Assembly (NCBI GenBank): GCA_947303185.1
Contig: CAMYXF010000008.1
Coordinates: forward strand, 1 to 64,000
Reading direction: 5' to 3'
Length of the DNA stretch: 64,000 nucleotides
Origin: an uncultured Clostridia bacterium
Lineage (GTDB): Bacteria > Bacillota > Clostridia > Saccharofermentanales > Saccharofermentanaceae
The notes under the pieces were generated by a model that worked only from the letters and a program-made list of their open reading frames with translations, did no database searches and was not told where the DNA came from. Positions 52,305 to 60,792 of this stretch are shown one piece after another. Position numbers and translations under genes: made by a program. How positions within the stretch are numbered: the first letter of the stretch is position 1; each line of letters begins with the position of its first letter.

Positions 52305-53723
52305 ATGGCTAAGAAGACTACATTTTTCTGTAAGGAATGCGGATATGAGACATCCGGCTGGATGGGCAAATGCCCTGCCTGCGGCATGTTCAACACTTTT
52401 GTCGAAGCGCCTTCCGAGAAGGCTCCCGCAAAGGCAAAGACCGACTCACCCGCATTTACCGCCAACCAGTATTCATGGACAGATTCCGCAGTCACGGTAA
52501 GACTTAAGGACGCAGGCAAAGAGAATTACAAAAGACATTCCACAGGCATGGAAAGCCTTGACCAGCTCTTCGGCGGCGGTATCACCGAAGGCTCAGTAAC
52601 ACTTGTTGCAGGTGAACCCGGCATCGGTAAGTCCACGATCCTCATGCAGCTTGCAGATTCATATCAGGCAGAAGGCGACGTCCTCTATATCTCAGGCGAG
52701 GAATCACCGGCTCAGATCGGCATGCGCGCTGCAAGACTTAAGATCAAAAGAGATATCCTCATCTGCGGCGAGACCAGATTCGAAGCCATAGCCGAACAGT
52801 TAAAGACACATAAGCCCTGTCTTGCGATCATCGATTCAATTCAGACTCTTTATTCAGAACAGGTTGCAGGCACACCCGGTGGCGTAGCCCAGATAAGAGA
52901 AGTTGCAGCAGGACTTATCAGGATCGCTAAGACAAATAACATCACCATCATCATGGTAGGTCACATAGCAAAGGACGGTTCCATCGCAGGTCCTAAGACC
53001 ATCGAGCACATGGTTGATACAGTGCTCGGTTTTGAGGGCGACAGCACAGGCGGATACAGGATCATCCGTTCTGCCAAGAACCGTTTCGGAAGATCAAACG
53101 AGATATGCTTTTTCGAGATGGGCGAAGCAGGACTTATTCCCGTCGACAGTTCCAAAGCGCTGCTCGTTGCAGGAAGACCTCTTAACAGCCCCGGATCAGT
53201 CCTCACTTCAACACTTGAAGGCAACGACGCATTAACGATCGAAGTACAGGCACTCTGCACACAGACTGTTTATGCCAATCCGCAGCGAATGACATCAGGC
53301 CCTGAAAGAGGCCGTGTCCTCATGCTTCTTGCTGTATGCGAGAAACTTTTAAATCTCGGACTCACATCAATGGATTGTTTTATCAATGTCATCGGTGGTC
53401 TTAAGGTAAGTGATCCTGCTACTGACCTTGCAGTGTGCATAGCAACCGTATCTTCTGCAAGAGGAGTCAGCGTAAGACCCAACACGCTCATACTTGGTGA
53501 AGTCGGATTATCAGGAGAGATAAGACCTGTCAGCAGAATATTAAAAAGATGCCTTGCTGCAACAAGACTCGGAATCACGACAGTCGTTCTCCCGGGCAGC
53601 TCCAAAGATGCATTGGAGAAGGAACTTGCCAACATTTCAAAGGATTCGTTCGGCGGAAATTCCGCTCCTGAATTCATATATGCGGACAACCTGAAGGAAG
53701 CAGTAGACATACTGTTCTCATGA
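52305..53723 (+). CDS. radA: DNA repair protein RadA
   Basis: A 472-residue RecA-like ATPase that helps branch migration during recombination repair. The N-terminal zinc finger is CKECGYETSGWMGKCPAC (residues 7-24), the Walker A motif is VAGEPGIGKSTILMQ (about residues 101-115), and the RadA-specific KNRFG motif is in SAKNRFGRSNEIC. The C-terminal Lon-like domain has VGLSGEIRPVSRILKR. GGACGG lies 9 bases before the ATG. It is followed by ispD, whose ribosome-binding site overlaps the radA end. Confidence 0.97.
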   Translation: MAKKTTFFCKECGYETSGWMGKCPACGMFNTFVEAPSEKAPAKAKTDSPAFTANQYSWTDSAVTVRLKDAGKENYKRHSTGMESLDQLFGGGITEGSVTLVAGEPGIGKSTILMQLADSYQAEGDVLYISGEESPAQIGMRAARLKIKRDILICGETRFEAIAEQLKTHKPCLAIIDSIQTLYSEQVAGTPGGVAQIREVAAGLIRIAKTNNITIIMVGHIAKDGSIAGPKTIEHMVDTVLGFEGDSTGGYRIIRSAKNRFGRSNEICFFEMGEAGLIPVDSSKALLVAGRPLNSPGSVLTSTLEGNDALTIEVQALCTQTVYANPQRMTSGPERGRVLMLLAVCEKLLNLGLTSMDCFINVIGGLKVSDPATDLAVCIATVSSARGVSVRPNTLILGEVGLSGEIRPVSRILKRCLAATRLGITTVVLPGSSKDALEKELANISKDSFGGNSAPEFIYADNLKEAVDILFS

Positions 53724-53743
53724 CAAGCCAAGGAGGTGTTCTT

Positions 53744-54493
53744 ATGAATCGCAATTGTTATTTTCTGATACCTGCCGCAGGAAGCGGAACGCGTATGGGC
53801 GCAGGCCAGCCCAAGCTCATGAGAAATGTTGAAGGCAGTCCTGTCATCTTAAGAACATTAGGCGCCGTTGCAGAGATCTGCAGAAGCAAATACGCCAATT
53901 TCGAATACATGATTATCCTCGTTACAACGCCTGACCTCATGGGCACTCTCAAGGCAATGTGCAATGAGTATTTCCCTGACATCGACATCGTTTATACGCT
54001 TGGCGGAAACACCAGAACAGAATCAGTTTCACTTGGTCTTGGCATGATCAACGATGCAATGCCTGATGACATCGTTCTTGTACACGACGGTGCGCGCTGC
54101 CTTGTTACTTCAGAGGAGATAAAAGCATGCATCGACGGACTTAAAGAACACGACGTCTGCGCATCTGCTGTTCCCGTTAAGAATACTTTGAAAGAAGTTG
54201 AGATCAGTGAGGACGGTCAGGTCAAAGTTACAGGCACTCCTGACAGATCCAGATTCTATGAGATACTTACGCCCCAGGGCTTTAAATACAAAGACATCAA
54301 GGCATGCTATGCAAAAGCAATCGAAGAAGGACTTACAGCAACAGATGACACTGCGCTTGCAGAGCTTCTTAACCTTGATGTTTATCTTACAAAGGGACTT
54401 TATTCAAATCTGAAGATCACTACTCCGGAAGATATCGCTATTGCTTCCGAGATAGTAAGATCACGTGGCGAGAGCGAACCGTTCCGCGATTAA
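53744..54493 (+). CDS. ispD: 2-C-methyl-D-erythritol 4-phosphate cytidylyltransferase
   Basis: A 249-residue MEP-pathway enzyme that links CTP to methylerythritol phosphate for isoprenoid synthesis. FLIPAAGSGTRMGAGQPKLM (residues 6-25) is the CTP-binding loop; VLVHDGARCLVTSEEIKACI and LTPQGFKYKDIKACYAKAIE (later blocks) match IspD. I choose ATG 53744 because AAGGAGGTG lies 6 bases before it; an ATG at 53720 has no such site and would overlap radA. A second IspD-like gene is at 24782, but this one sits beside an IspF-like gene, so it is the better candidate for the housekeeping enzyme. Confidence 0.9.
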   Translation: MNRNCYFLIPAAGSGTRMGAGQPKLMRNVEGSPVILRTLGAVAEICRSKYANFEYMIILVTTPDLMGTLKAMCNEYFPDIDIVYTLGGNTRTESVSLGLGMINDAMPDDIVLVHDGARCLVTSEEIKACIDGLKEHDVCASAVPVKNTLKEVEISEDGQVKVTGTPDRSRFYEILTPQGFKYKDIKACYAKAIEEGLTATDDTALAELLNLDVYLTKGLYSNLKITTPEDIAIASEIVRSRGESEPFRD

Positions 54494-54988
54494 TCAGATT
54501 TCTTTCGTGAAAGTAAGGATTACGAATACCTGAATTCCTTCACCTCTACCAAATCCTGTAAGGCCTTCACCGGTCGTTGCCGTGATGCCAACTGAAGATA
54601 CAGGTATTCCCAGAATGTTTCCGATGGATTCTTTCATCGCCGGAATGTGAGGCATGAGCTTCGGGCGGAGACACTCGATAGTGATCGAGCAGTGAATGAT
54701 CTTGCCGTCCTTAAGATATTCAAGTGCTTTATTGAGATATACGGCGCTGTCCTTGATTCCTTTTTCGAGACAGATCTTATCTGCCTCCCCGCCAAGAATA
54801 TTTACGCCTGTAAATCCTGAGATTGCATTTGTAATGGCGTGGTAAACCACGTCGCCGTCGCTGTTTGCGAGAATGGGCTTATCGAAAGGAATGTCGATTC
54901 CTCCGAGCTTTATCGTTGTATCGCCGGCAGGTTCTCCGAATCTGTGGCTGTCCTGTCCGATAGTACTGATAGATACGATATTACCCAT
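54494..54988 (-). CDS. ispF: Divergent IspF-like cyclodiphosphate synthase
   Basis: A 164-residue protein similar to 2-C-methyl-D-erythritol 2,4-cyclodiphosphate synthase, a trimeric zinc enzyme. Zinc ligands appear as GQDSHRF near residue 12 and the histidine in DGDVVYHAITNA (about residue 52). ATTGEGLTGFGRGEGIQ near the C-terminus is a good match. But the block usually AHSDGD reads ANSDGD, and the normal GDIGxxFPDTD segment is replaced by NILGGEADKICLEKG. These changes touch substrate-binding positions. It may be a fast-evolving true IspF or a paralogue with another role. It is convergent with ispD, with no gap. Confidence 0.75.
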   Translation of the reverse strand: MGNIVSISTIGQDSHRFGEPAGDTTIKLGGIDIPFDKPILANSDGDVVYHAITNAISGFTGVNILGGEADKICLEKGIKDSAVYLNKALEYLKDGKIIHCSITIECLRPKLMPHIPAMKESIGNILGIPVSSVGITATTGEGLTGFGRGEGIQVFVILTFTKEI

Positions 54989-54998
54989 AGTTTTTACC

Positions 54999-55532
54999 TC
55001 AGCTTATTCCGTTTTCCTGAAGCCATAATAACACATCGTTCATGCTCCAATATTCATAAGAACCGCTGCCGAATATCCGGTCAGGCTGTCCGGCCCTTAT
55101 GAGCACGAATTCAGGAACGGCATTGATGTCGTATTTTTCCACGAGGTCACGGTGATCGACAGAGTCGAGCATGACAATATGAAATTTTCCGGAATAGTAC
55201 TGGGCAACGTCTTCGACTGACGCGGTGATCTCGGCGCCTCTTGTATCCATTGAACTGTAGAAATAGATAACAAGAGTATTGCCGGATGCAAGAAGACCGT
55301 TAAGATCTGTTATCTCACGGTACTGGATGCCGTAGATCGGATTGCCGTTGTCGTCGACTTCATCTTCGACAGGCTCATAGACCATGCATACGGCATTCCC
55401 GCTGTAAGAGTAATCACCGAGATATTCATTCAGGTTGCTGCCTGTGCTCTGCTGCTGTTTTGAAGAACATGAGCAGAGCAGCACTAAAGAAAGTGCTATG
55501 GCCAGTATTGCCGGAATTAATCTGCGTCTCAC
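54999..55532 (-). CDS. Thioredoxin-fold lipoprotein without CxxC
   Basis: A 177-residue exported protein. The signal peptide is MRRRLIPAILAIALSLVLLC, with a lipobox-like LLCSC. The mature part has a thioredoxin-like strand order: LVIYFYSSMDTRGAEITASV (about residues 86-105) is where CxxC normally lies, and AVPEFVLIRAGQ (about 139-150) holds the cis-proline. No redox cysteine pair is present, so disulfide exchange is unlikely. It overlaps the Mrp gene by four bases. Its role is unknown. Confidence 0.7.
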   Translation of the reverse strand: MRRRLIPAILAIALSLVLLCSCSSKQQQSTGSNLNEYLGDYSYSGNAVCMVYEPVEDEVDDNGNPIYGIQYREITDLNGLLASGNTLVIYFYSSMDTRGAEITASVEDVAQYYSGKFHIVMLDSVDHRDLVEKYDINAVPEFVLIRAGQPDRIFGSGSYEYWSMNDVLLWLQENGIS

Positions 55533-56377
55533 TTTTCGATAAGTCCGATGATCATTTCCGTTGTGCCAGCAAGGAGGTCTTCAGAGACCTTCTCGGCATT
55601 ACCGGAGTCAACAAGTTTAGTAACTTCGGGATCGAGCGGAAGCTTGTCTGTTACCTTGGAACCGATCTCTGCAGCAGACTTCTCGATGGAAGAACCGTCG
55701 CCGTAGAGTCTGATCTCGTCACCGCAGTGAGGGCACTTGATGAAGCTCATGTTCTCGACCATGCCGAGAACCGGAACCTTCATCATGGAAGCCATGTTGC
55801 GGGCCTTATTTACGATCATGGATACGAGATCCTGGCTTGTTGCTACGAGAACGATACCGTCTACAGGGAAAGACTGGAACAATGTGAGAGGAACGTCACC
55901 TGTTCCCGGAGGCATGTCGATGAGGAGAACATCTAATGTTTCCCAGTTTGTCTGGCCCCAGAACTGCTTAAGAAGTGAGCTCAATACAGGGCCTCTCCAG
56001 ATTACGGGTGCCTCTTTATTCTCGAGAACGAGATTTACGCTGACAGCCTTGATTCCCGTAGCTGTCTCGGCAGGAACGATGAGCTGGTCATCTGTAGCTC
56101 TGAGGTTCTCTGTAAGACCGAAAGACTGAGGGATCGAAGGTCCTGTAATATCGGCATCCATGATACCGACCTTATAGCCTTTTCTCGCGAGCTGTACTGC
56201 GAGAACTGAAGTAACGAAAGATTTACCTACTCCGCCCTTACCGCTTGCAACACCGATAACTGTCTTGATGGATGAACCTGCTGCGAGGGGATCTTTTGTG
56301 ATACCGTTTGCAGAAGGACAAGTATCCTGGGATGTGCAGCCGCTCTTTGAAGGGCATGAATCACATGCTGATGACAT
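55529..56377 (-). CDS. mrp: Mrp/NBP35-type Fe-S carrier ATPase
   Basis: A 282-residue P-loop ATPase thought to carry or insert iron-sulfur clusters. A cysteine-rich N-terminus (CDSCPSKSGCTSQDTC, residues 5-20) precedes the deviant Walker A motif VASGKGGVGKSFVT (about residues 43-56). DADITGPSIPQSFGL and IDMPPGTGDVPLTLFQS are Mrp signatures, and the CxxC cluster site is MSFIKCPHCGDEIRLYG. Start 56377 has AAGGAGG 6 bases upstream. Its 3' end overlaps the thioredoxin-fold lipoprotein gene. Confidence 0.93.
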   Translation of the reverse strand: MSSACDSCPSKSGCTSQDTCPSANGITKDPLAAGSSIKTVIGVASGKGGVGKSFVTSVLAVQLARKGYKVGIMDADITGPSIPQSFGLTENLRATDDQLIVPAETATGIKAVSVNLVLENKEAPVIWRGPVLSSLLKQFWGQTNWETLDVLLIDMPPGTGDVPLTLFQSFPVDGIVLVATSQDLVSMIVNKARNMASMMKVPVLGMVENMSFIKCPHCGDEIRLYGDGSSIEKSAAEIGSKVTDKLPLDPEVTKLVDSGNAEKVSEDLLAGTTEMIIGLIEK

Positions 56378-56432
56378 AATATGCCTCCTTATGTATATAA
56401 CTCGACTATTATAAGTAATGCCTATGCCTTTT

Positions 56433-57407
56433 TCAATTTGAATCAGATGAGGCTTCATTCTCATCATCGATATCAAAGATCTCGTCGTTTCCGGACTCAG
56501 TCTTTCTCTTGATGAATTTCATGACGGCAGCACCTGCGTCAGTAGATCTTACCCAGACGACTCTTACGAGACGCTGCTCGTTTTTCTTGAATGAATGTAC
56601 GAGAGAACCCACTGCACTCGAAGCCTGTGCCTTGGCGCGTCTCAAGCTCTCTTTCTCGACTTCGGTGAACTGGTTGGCAAAAGCCTTCTCCTCTGCCCTG
56701 TGCTGCGCAGCAAGTTCTTTTTCCTGCTGGCGGTTCTCGGCGATCAGTTTCCTGTATTGTTCGTAGTGGTTTCTCGTAGGTTCGCTTACGGTAACGATAG
56801 TATCGACCGCACCGTAGATCTGGGAACCGATCTTGTCGGATACGGCTTTTGTACCTGAAACGACTTTCTCCATAGCAGCGAACTTCTTCTTGAATCCGAT
56901 GATGGTAATGATCGTCGTTACGAGGTCGATGACCAGAATAACCGTGAAGAAAATGAGTATGCCTATTCTGATGGGGTAGTTAATATGGGCAATGATCCAC
57001 TTTACCGTAGGATGCAGGACATACATGCCGAGAGATGCTGCAATACCCCAGTAGATGAAGAATCTTAAGCAGATGTAACCTCCGATATTGAGCTTGTAAT
57101 CGGAATAATCCCACCAGCGCATATGGAAAGCGTGATAAAGAATGAGACCAGCGATAAGCTCGACGATCGTACATGCCGTAGCCATACCGAAGAACAGGAT
57201 AAGGAAGTTATCCTTGAACGGCTCGAAAAACCAGATGGCAGCATAAAAGCCCAGTCCGTAAACGGGGCACAAAGGGCCTGCAAGGAATCCTCTGTTGATG
57301 AACTTGCCTTCGGTGATGCCGTAATAGATAACTTCAATAACCCAGCCAACGAAGCTGTAAATGAAGAACATCAGATATGAATCGATAAAAGGATACGGAA
57401 GTGTCAT
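56433..57407 (-). CDS. CmpB-type putative ABC transporter permease
   Basis: A 324-residue membrane protein of the PF06541 (ABC_trans_CmpB) family. It begins YPFIDSYLMFFIYSFVGWVI and carries the family block EVIYYGITEGKFINRGFLAG followed by GPLCPVYGLG. About five helices lie in residues 10-175. The C-terminal 140 residues are cytoplasmic, with a coiled-coil stretch rich in Glu, Arg and Gln (YRKLIAENRQQEKELAAQHR) and an acidic end. Despite the name, the family has no proven transport role. It overlaps the methyltransferase gene by four bases. Confidence 0.85.
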   Translation of the reverse strand: MTLPYPFIDSYLMFFIYSFVGWVIEVIYYGITEGKFINRGFLAGPLCPVYGLGFYAAIWFFEPFKDNFLILFFGMATACTIVELIAGLILYHAFHMRWWDYSDYKLNIGGYICLRFFIYWGIAASLGMYVLHPTVKWIIAHINYPIRIGILIFFTVILVIDLVTTIITIIGFKKKFAAMEKVVSGTKAVSDKIGSQIYGAVDTIVTVSEPTRNHYEQYRKLIAENRQQEKELAAQHRAEEKAFANQFTEVEKESLRRAKAQASSAVGSLVHSFKKNEQRLVRVVWVRSTDAGAAVMKFIKRKTESGNDEIFDIDDENEASSDSN

Positions 57408-58015
57408 TCTTTTCTAGCCCTCATTACTCTGTAGCCGCCGTCGATCGCAAGAGTCTCGCAATTGCCGAACAGCTCATTAAGTTTATCCATCGTTGAAGGC
57501 GCGCCCTGCTTGCGCTGGAGCACGACATAAAGATATCCGCCGGGATTAAGGACTTCAAAAGACTGCTCGTAAAAAGCGAACACCGTCTTCTTTCCTGCTC
57601 TTACCGGAGGATTTGTTGCGATGATGTCGAAGTGCTCATCTCTTACACCGAATAAGATATCGCTGGACATGAATCTGCAGTTCACGCCGTTTTGAACGCA
57701 GTTCTCTCTTGCAAGCGCAACTGCTCTTGAATTGATGTCTACGCCTGTTACGTCAAAAGCCATGAAGCATGACTTGATGACTATTCCTACGATGCCGACA
57801 CCGCAGCCGAGGTCTACAAAACGTTCCATCTTGGGGCCTCTTGCCTTGATGTCTTTTACGAGTGTGTCGATGAGAAGATTGGTGCCGAAATCAACTTCCT
57901 TTCTGGAGAACACGGAAGTGTCCGTGAAGAACTCAAAGTTGATACCGTTCATTCTGTACGGGATCATCTTGCGGTCTGAAGGAGTTGTCGGATTGGGATC
58001 AAAATACTGTGTCAT
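57404..58015 (-). CDS. RsmC-like class I methyltransferase
   Basis: A 203-residue SAM-dependent methyltransferase of the MTS family. FEFFTDTSVFSRKEVDFGTN is the RsmC-type lead block; ERFVDLGCGVGIVGIVIKSC (about residues 63-82) binds SAM; and FDIIATNPPVRAGKKTVF carries the NPP(V) catalytic motif for adding methyl to an exocyclic amine. Related enzymes methylate G1207 or a nearby base in 16S rRNA. Start at 58015 is chosen because the earlier in-frame start lacks an upstream ribosome-binding site; AGGTT precedes it weakly. Confidence 0.86.
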   Translation of the reverse strand: MTQYFDPNPTTPSDRKMIPYRMNGINFEFFTDTSVFSRKEVDFGTNLLIDTLVKDIKARGPKMERFVDLGCGVGIVGIVIKSCFMAFDVTGVDINSRAVALARENCVQNGVNCRFMSSDILFGVRDEHFDIIATNPPVRAGKKTVFAFYEQSFEVLNPGGYLYVVLQRKQGAPSTMDKLNELFGNCETLAIDGGYRVMRARKE

Positions 58016-58117
58016 GGTAACCTGTTCTTTAAACCTGTCTTTTCCATTACGAGCATAAGCGGGAAACAACGAACTTAATGCGTCTTCTGTTTTTTGACTG
58101 ACCGGTCTCTGTCATAA

Positions 58118-59077
58118 TCACATCATTGAGCGGATCGTATCGTTGATCTGCGCAATCCTTGTTGTTCTGAACCAGGGCATTTCAGGAGCCTGGATGAGAC
58201 CGTTTGAGATTGCTTTTGCGCAACTCTCAAACTCATAAACATATCCGTGGAGGAAATCCTTGTCAGCCTCAACTTCTTCGATAAGCTTATCGTCATTGGA
58301 ATAGATGGCAATCTTACGGTAATTGTTGATGTTGGTGAACTTGATCTTTCCCTTCTCGCCTACTACAACACCGTCCTTATCGGTATCAGCGCACATGGTA
58401 ACGTAGAAGTTACCGAGAATACTTCCGTCTTCGGACTCAAGACAATAAGATGTATCCCTGTCGATTCCGGAAGATACTGTTCTTGCGAAAACCCTGGATA
58501 CCTTTATGTCATTGCCCATGAAAGAGAGCGCGAAGTTAGTTGTGTAAACACCGAGATCAAGATAGCTTCCGCCACCCAAAACGGTGCTGTTAAGTCTGGG
58601 TACTGCAGCAATGTCATATCCTAAGTTTGCGGATACATATTTAACTGCGCCGATCCTTCCCTTCTCGATCCATTCGAGAGCCTTCATGTGGAGAGGCTGG
58701 TATGAAGTCCACATTGCTTCAGCAACGAAAACGCCTCTGTTCTTAGCTTCGAAAAAGATGCTGTCTGCTTCTGCCTTGCTCATGGCAAAAGGCTTTTCAA
58801 CAAGGATGTTCTTGTATTCCTTGATGCACATGATCGCATGTTCGTAGTGATATGTGTTAGGTGTTGCGATATATACGAGGTCGATCTCATCTGAAGCTGC
58901 AAGCTTCTCGTAACCTGTAAAGACTTTTGCTTCAGGGCAGTGAGCAGCAGCGAACTTCTTCGCCTTGTTTCTTTCTCTGGAAGCAACGCCTGCGATTACT
59001 ACCTTCTTATTGCCTTTTAAGCTGTCTGCGATTTTGGCTGCTATGGTTCCGCAACCGAGAATACCGACTCTGAGCAT
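58118..59077 (-). CDS. Gfo/Idh/MocA-family oxidoreductase
   Basis: A 319-residue NAD(P)-dependent dehydrogenase. It begins LRVGILGCGTIAAKIADSLK, a Rossmann motif; VYIATPNTYHYEHAIMCI and ILVEKPFAMSKAEADSIF (about residues 68-112) include the EKP lysine. GGGSYLDLGVYTTNFAL (about 167-183) has the conserved aspartate of the D-H-like active site. Substrates are sugars, inositols or dihydrodiols; none can be assigned. GAGG lies 8 bases before the ATG. It stands apart from its neighbours by gaps of about 100 bases on each side. Confidence 0.9.
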   Translation of the reverse strand: MLRVGILGCGTIAAKIADSLKGNKKVVIAGVASRERNKAKKFAAAHCPEAKVFTGYEKLAASDEIDLVYIATPNTYHYEHAIMCIKEYKNILVEKPFAMSKAEADSIFFEAKNRGVFVAEAMWTSYQPLHMKALEWIEKGRIGAVKYVSANLGYDIAAVPRLNSTVLGGGSYLDLGVYTTNFALSFMGNDIKVSRVFARTVSSGIDRDTSYCLESEDGSILGNFYVTMCADTDKDGVVVGEKGKIKFTNINNYRKIAIYSNDDKLIEEVEADKDFLHGYVYEFESCAKAISNGLIQAPEMPWFRTTRIAQINDTIRSMM

Positions 59078-59236
59078 ATTTACAAACCTCTTTATTATTT
59101 ATATAAAGTGCAACTCTCTAATTGTATTTAGCGCATTACAATGTGTCAATCTATGTTTTGAACAACCGCTTTTATATGGACATTCACGGACTCTTGCTTT
59201 ATTTTATTGCAAAAGATATCAGTTAAGAGGGTTAGT

Positions 59237-60154
59237 GTGACCATTAAATTTCTGGACAAGTTATCGCCCCGTAAAAGAGGCATAGTATTTCTTCTGCTGT
59301 CGTCATTCTCGTTCGCGTGCATGGCTTTGTTCATTAACCTTGCAGGAGACATGCCTGTTTTCCAGAAAGCGTTTTTCAGAAACCTTGTTGCGATCATCAT
59401 GTCTTATACGATTCTTGCAAGGTCGCCTGAGAAGTTCAAGTTCAAAAAGAAGTCTCTGCCCTATATGTTCATGCGCGCGCTATTCGGCACGATAAGCGTC
59501 ATCTGCAACTTCTATGCGATATCTTCCACGAACATTTCAGATGCAATGATGCTTAACAAGCTCTCGCCGTTCTTTGCGATGCTGACTTCGATAATAATCC
59601 TTAAGGAAGCTGCAGACGGTTTCCAGTGGGCATGCATCCTCACTGCCATAGCAGGCGCGGTATTTGTCGTAAAGCCTTCGTTCCTTTTCGGAACCATGGG
59701 AGCAGAGGGAGGTTCGTTCTTAACTCTTTCAATCGCCCTTATCGGAGGAATCTTTGCAGGCATCGCTTATGCGTTCTTAAGAAAAGCGACCGTCACGGGC
59801 GAGCGCGGCATTGTTGTCGTCGCATTCTTTTCGACATTCTCATGTATCTCACTGATTCCGTTCATCATCTTTACTTATCAGCCGATCACATGGATGCAGT
59901 TTTTCTTCTGCTGCATGACAGGCGTTTCCGCATGCTTCGGACAGATATTCATCACGTCCGCTTATTCGGCATGTCCTGCAAAGGAGATATCCATATACGA
60001 CTATTCGACCGTAATCTTTACGGCCTTACTGGGTCTTGTCTTCCTGGGTGAGATCCCTGATTTCTTAAGCATAATCGGATACGTCATCATCATTGGCGCA
60101 TCCGTGCTGAACTACTTATATAACAATAATCACTTGAGATTTAAAAAGTCCTGA
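59237..60154 (+). CDS. EamA/DMT-family transporter
   Basis: A 305-residue transporter with ten hydrophobic helices in two EamA repeats. Repeat one begins RGIVFLLLSSFSFACMALFI, with FFRNLVAIIMS; repeat two begins LALIGGIFAGIAYAFLRKAT in effect (near residues 165-185). Glycine- and proline-rich turns (IYDYSTVIFTALLGLVFLGE) are typical. It is a metabolite exporter or importer of unknown substrate. GTG 59237 is chosen because AAGAGGG lies 6 bases upstream; a TTG start 30 bases earlier has none. Its 3' end overlaps the convergent HAD gene by 25 bases. Confidence 0.88.
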   Translation: MTIKFLDKLSPRKRGIVFLLLSSFSFACMALFINLAGDMPVFQKAFFRNLVAIIMSYTILARSPEKFKFKKKSLPYMFMRALFGTISVICNFYAISSTNISDAMMLNKLSPFFAMLTSIIILKEAADGFQWACILTAIAGAVFVVKPSFLFGTMGAEGGSFLTLSIALIGGIFAGIAYAFLRKATVTGERGIVVVAFFSTFSCISLIPFIIFTYQPITWMQFFFCCMTGVSACFGQIFITSAYSACPAKEISIYDYSTVIFTALLGLVFLGEIPDFLSIIGYVIIIGASVLNYLYNNNHLRFKKS

Positions 60155-60792
60155 ACGTCTTTAAGTGACGGGAGGATAATGTCCGCAAGTCCCTTCATCT
60201 CTTCATCAGGCTGGATAATGTCCGGCACCATTATCGTATAAAGGCCTGAAGCCTTGCACGATCTTACGCCGTTAAATGAATCTTCAAGTCCTACTCCCTC
60301 TTCCGGCTTTACGCCAAGCGCGTCACACGCAAGAAGGAATATCTCCGGATCAGGCTTTGACTTGGTAACCTGGTCTCCGCATACGCATGTATCGAAGTAA
60401 GGAAGTGCGCCTAATGTCGCCATCTGTGAAGTAACTTCTTCCCTTGTTGAAGAAGAAGCGATTGCGATCTTCATGCCGGCATTTTTCATTGCGCTCAAAA
60501 GCTCAATAGTGTGAGGTTTCAAAGGCACTTTGCCTTCGGCAGCAAGTCCGTTATAGATCTCACGGAGCTCTTTTTCGTAGCGGTCACCGGGCTCGCCGTA
60601 GACTCTCTCGAACTCGTCGATTGTTGCCTTTTTATTCTTGCCGATAACGCTGATGCCGTAAGGAATGATGTCCTTAAAACCGTACTTTTCACCTATCTTT
60701 TCCCAGCATTTCAGGACTGTCCTCTCTGAATCGAGGATCAGTCCGTCCATGTCGAAAATTGCTGCTTTGAACTGCCTGTTGATGGTCTCCAT
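60130..60792 (-). CDS. HAD-superfamily hydrolase (PGMB-like)
   Basis: A 220-residue phosphatase or phosphomutase of HAD subfamily IA. The nucleophile motif is FKAAIFDMDGLILDSER (about residues 8-24, first aspartate of DMDG). IAIASSSTREEV (motif II) and KSKPDPEIFLLACDALGV (motif III lysine) follow; VGLEDSFNGVRSCKASGL is motif IV. A helical cap lies between residues 25 and 85. Substrate not assignable; beta-phosphoglucomutase-like is the nearest type. Its ATG shares one base with the CarB-DapF stop (TGATG), so translation is coupled. Confidence 0.92.
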   Translation of the reverse strand: METINRQFKAAIFDMDGLILDSERTVLKCWEKIGEKYGFKDIIPYGISVIGKNKKATIDEFERVYGEPGDRYEKELREIYNGLAAEGKVPLKPHTIELLSAMKNAGMKIAIASSSTREEVTSQMATLGALPYFDTCVCGDQVTKSKPDPEIFLLACDALGVKPEEGVGLEDSFNGVRSCKASGLYTIMVPDIIQPDEEMKGLADIILPSLKDVQDFLNLK

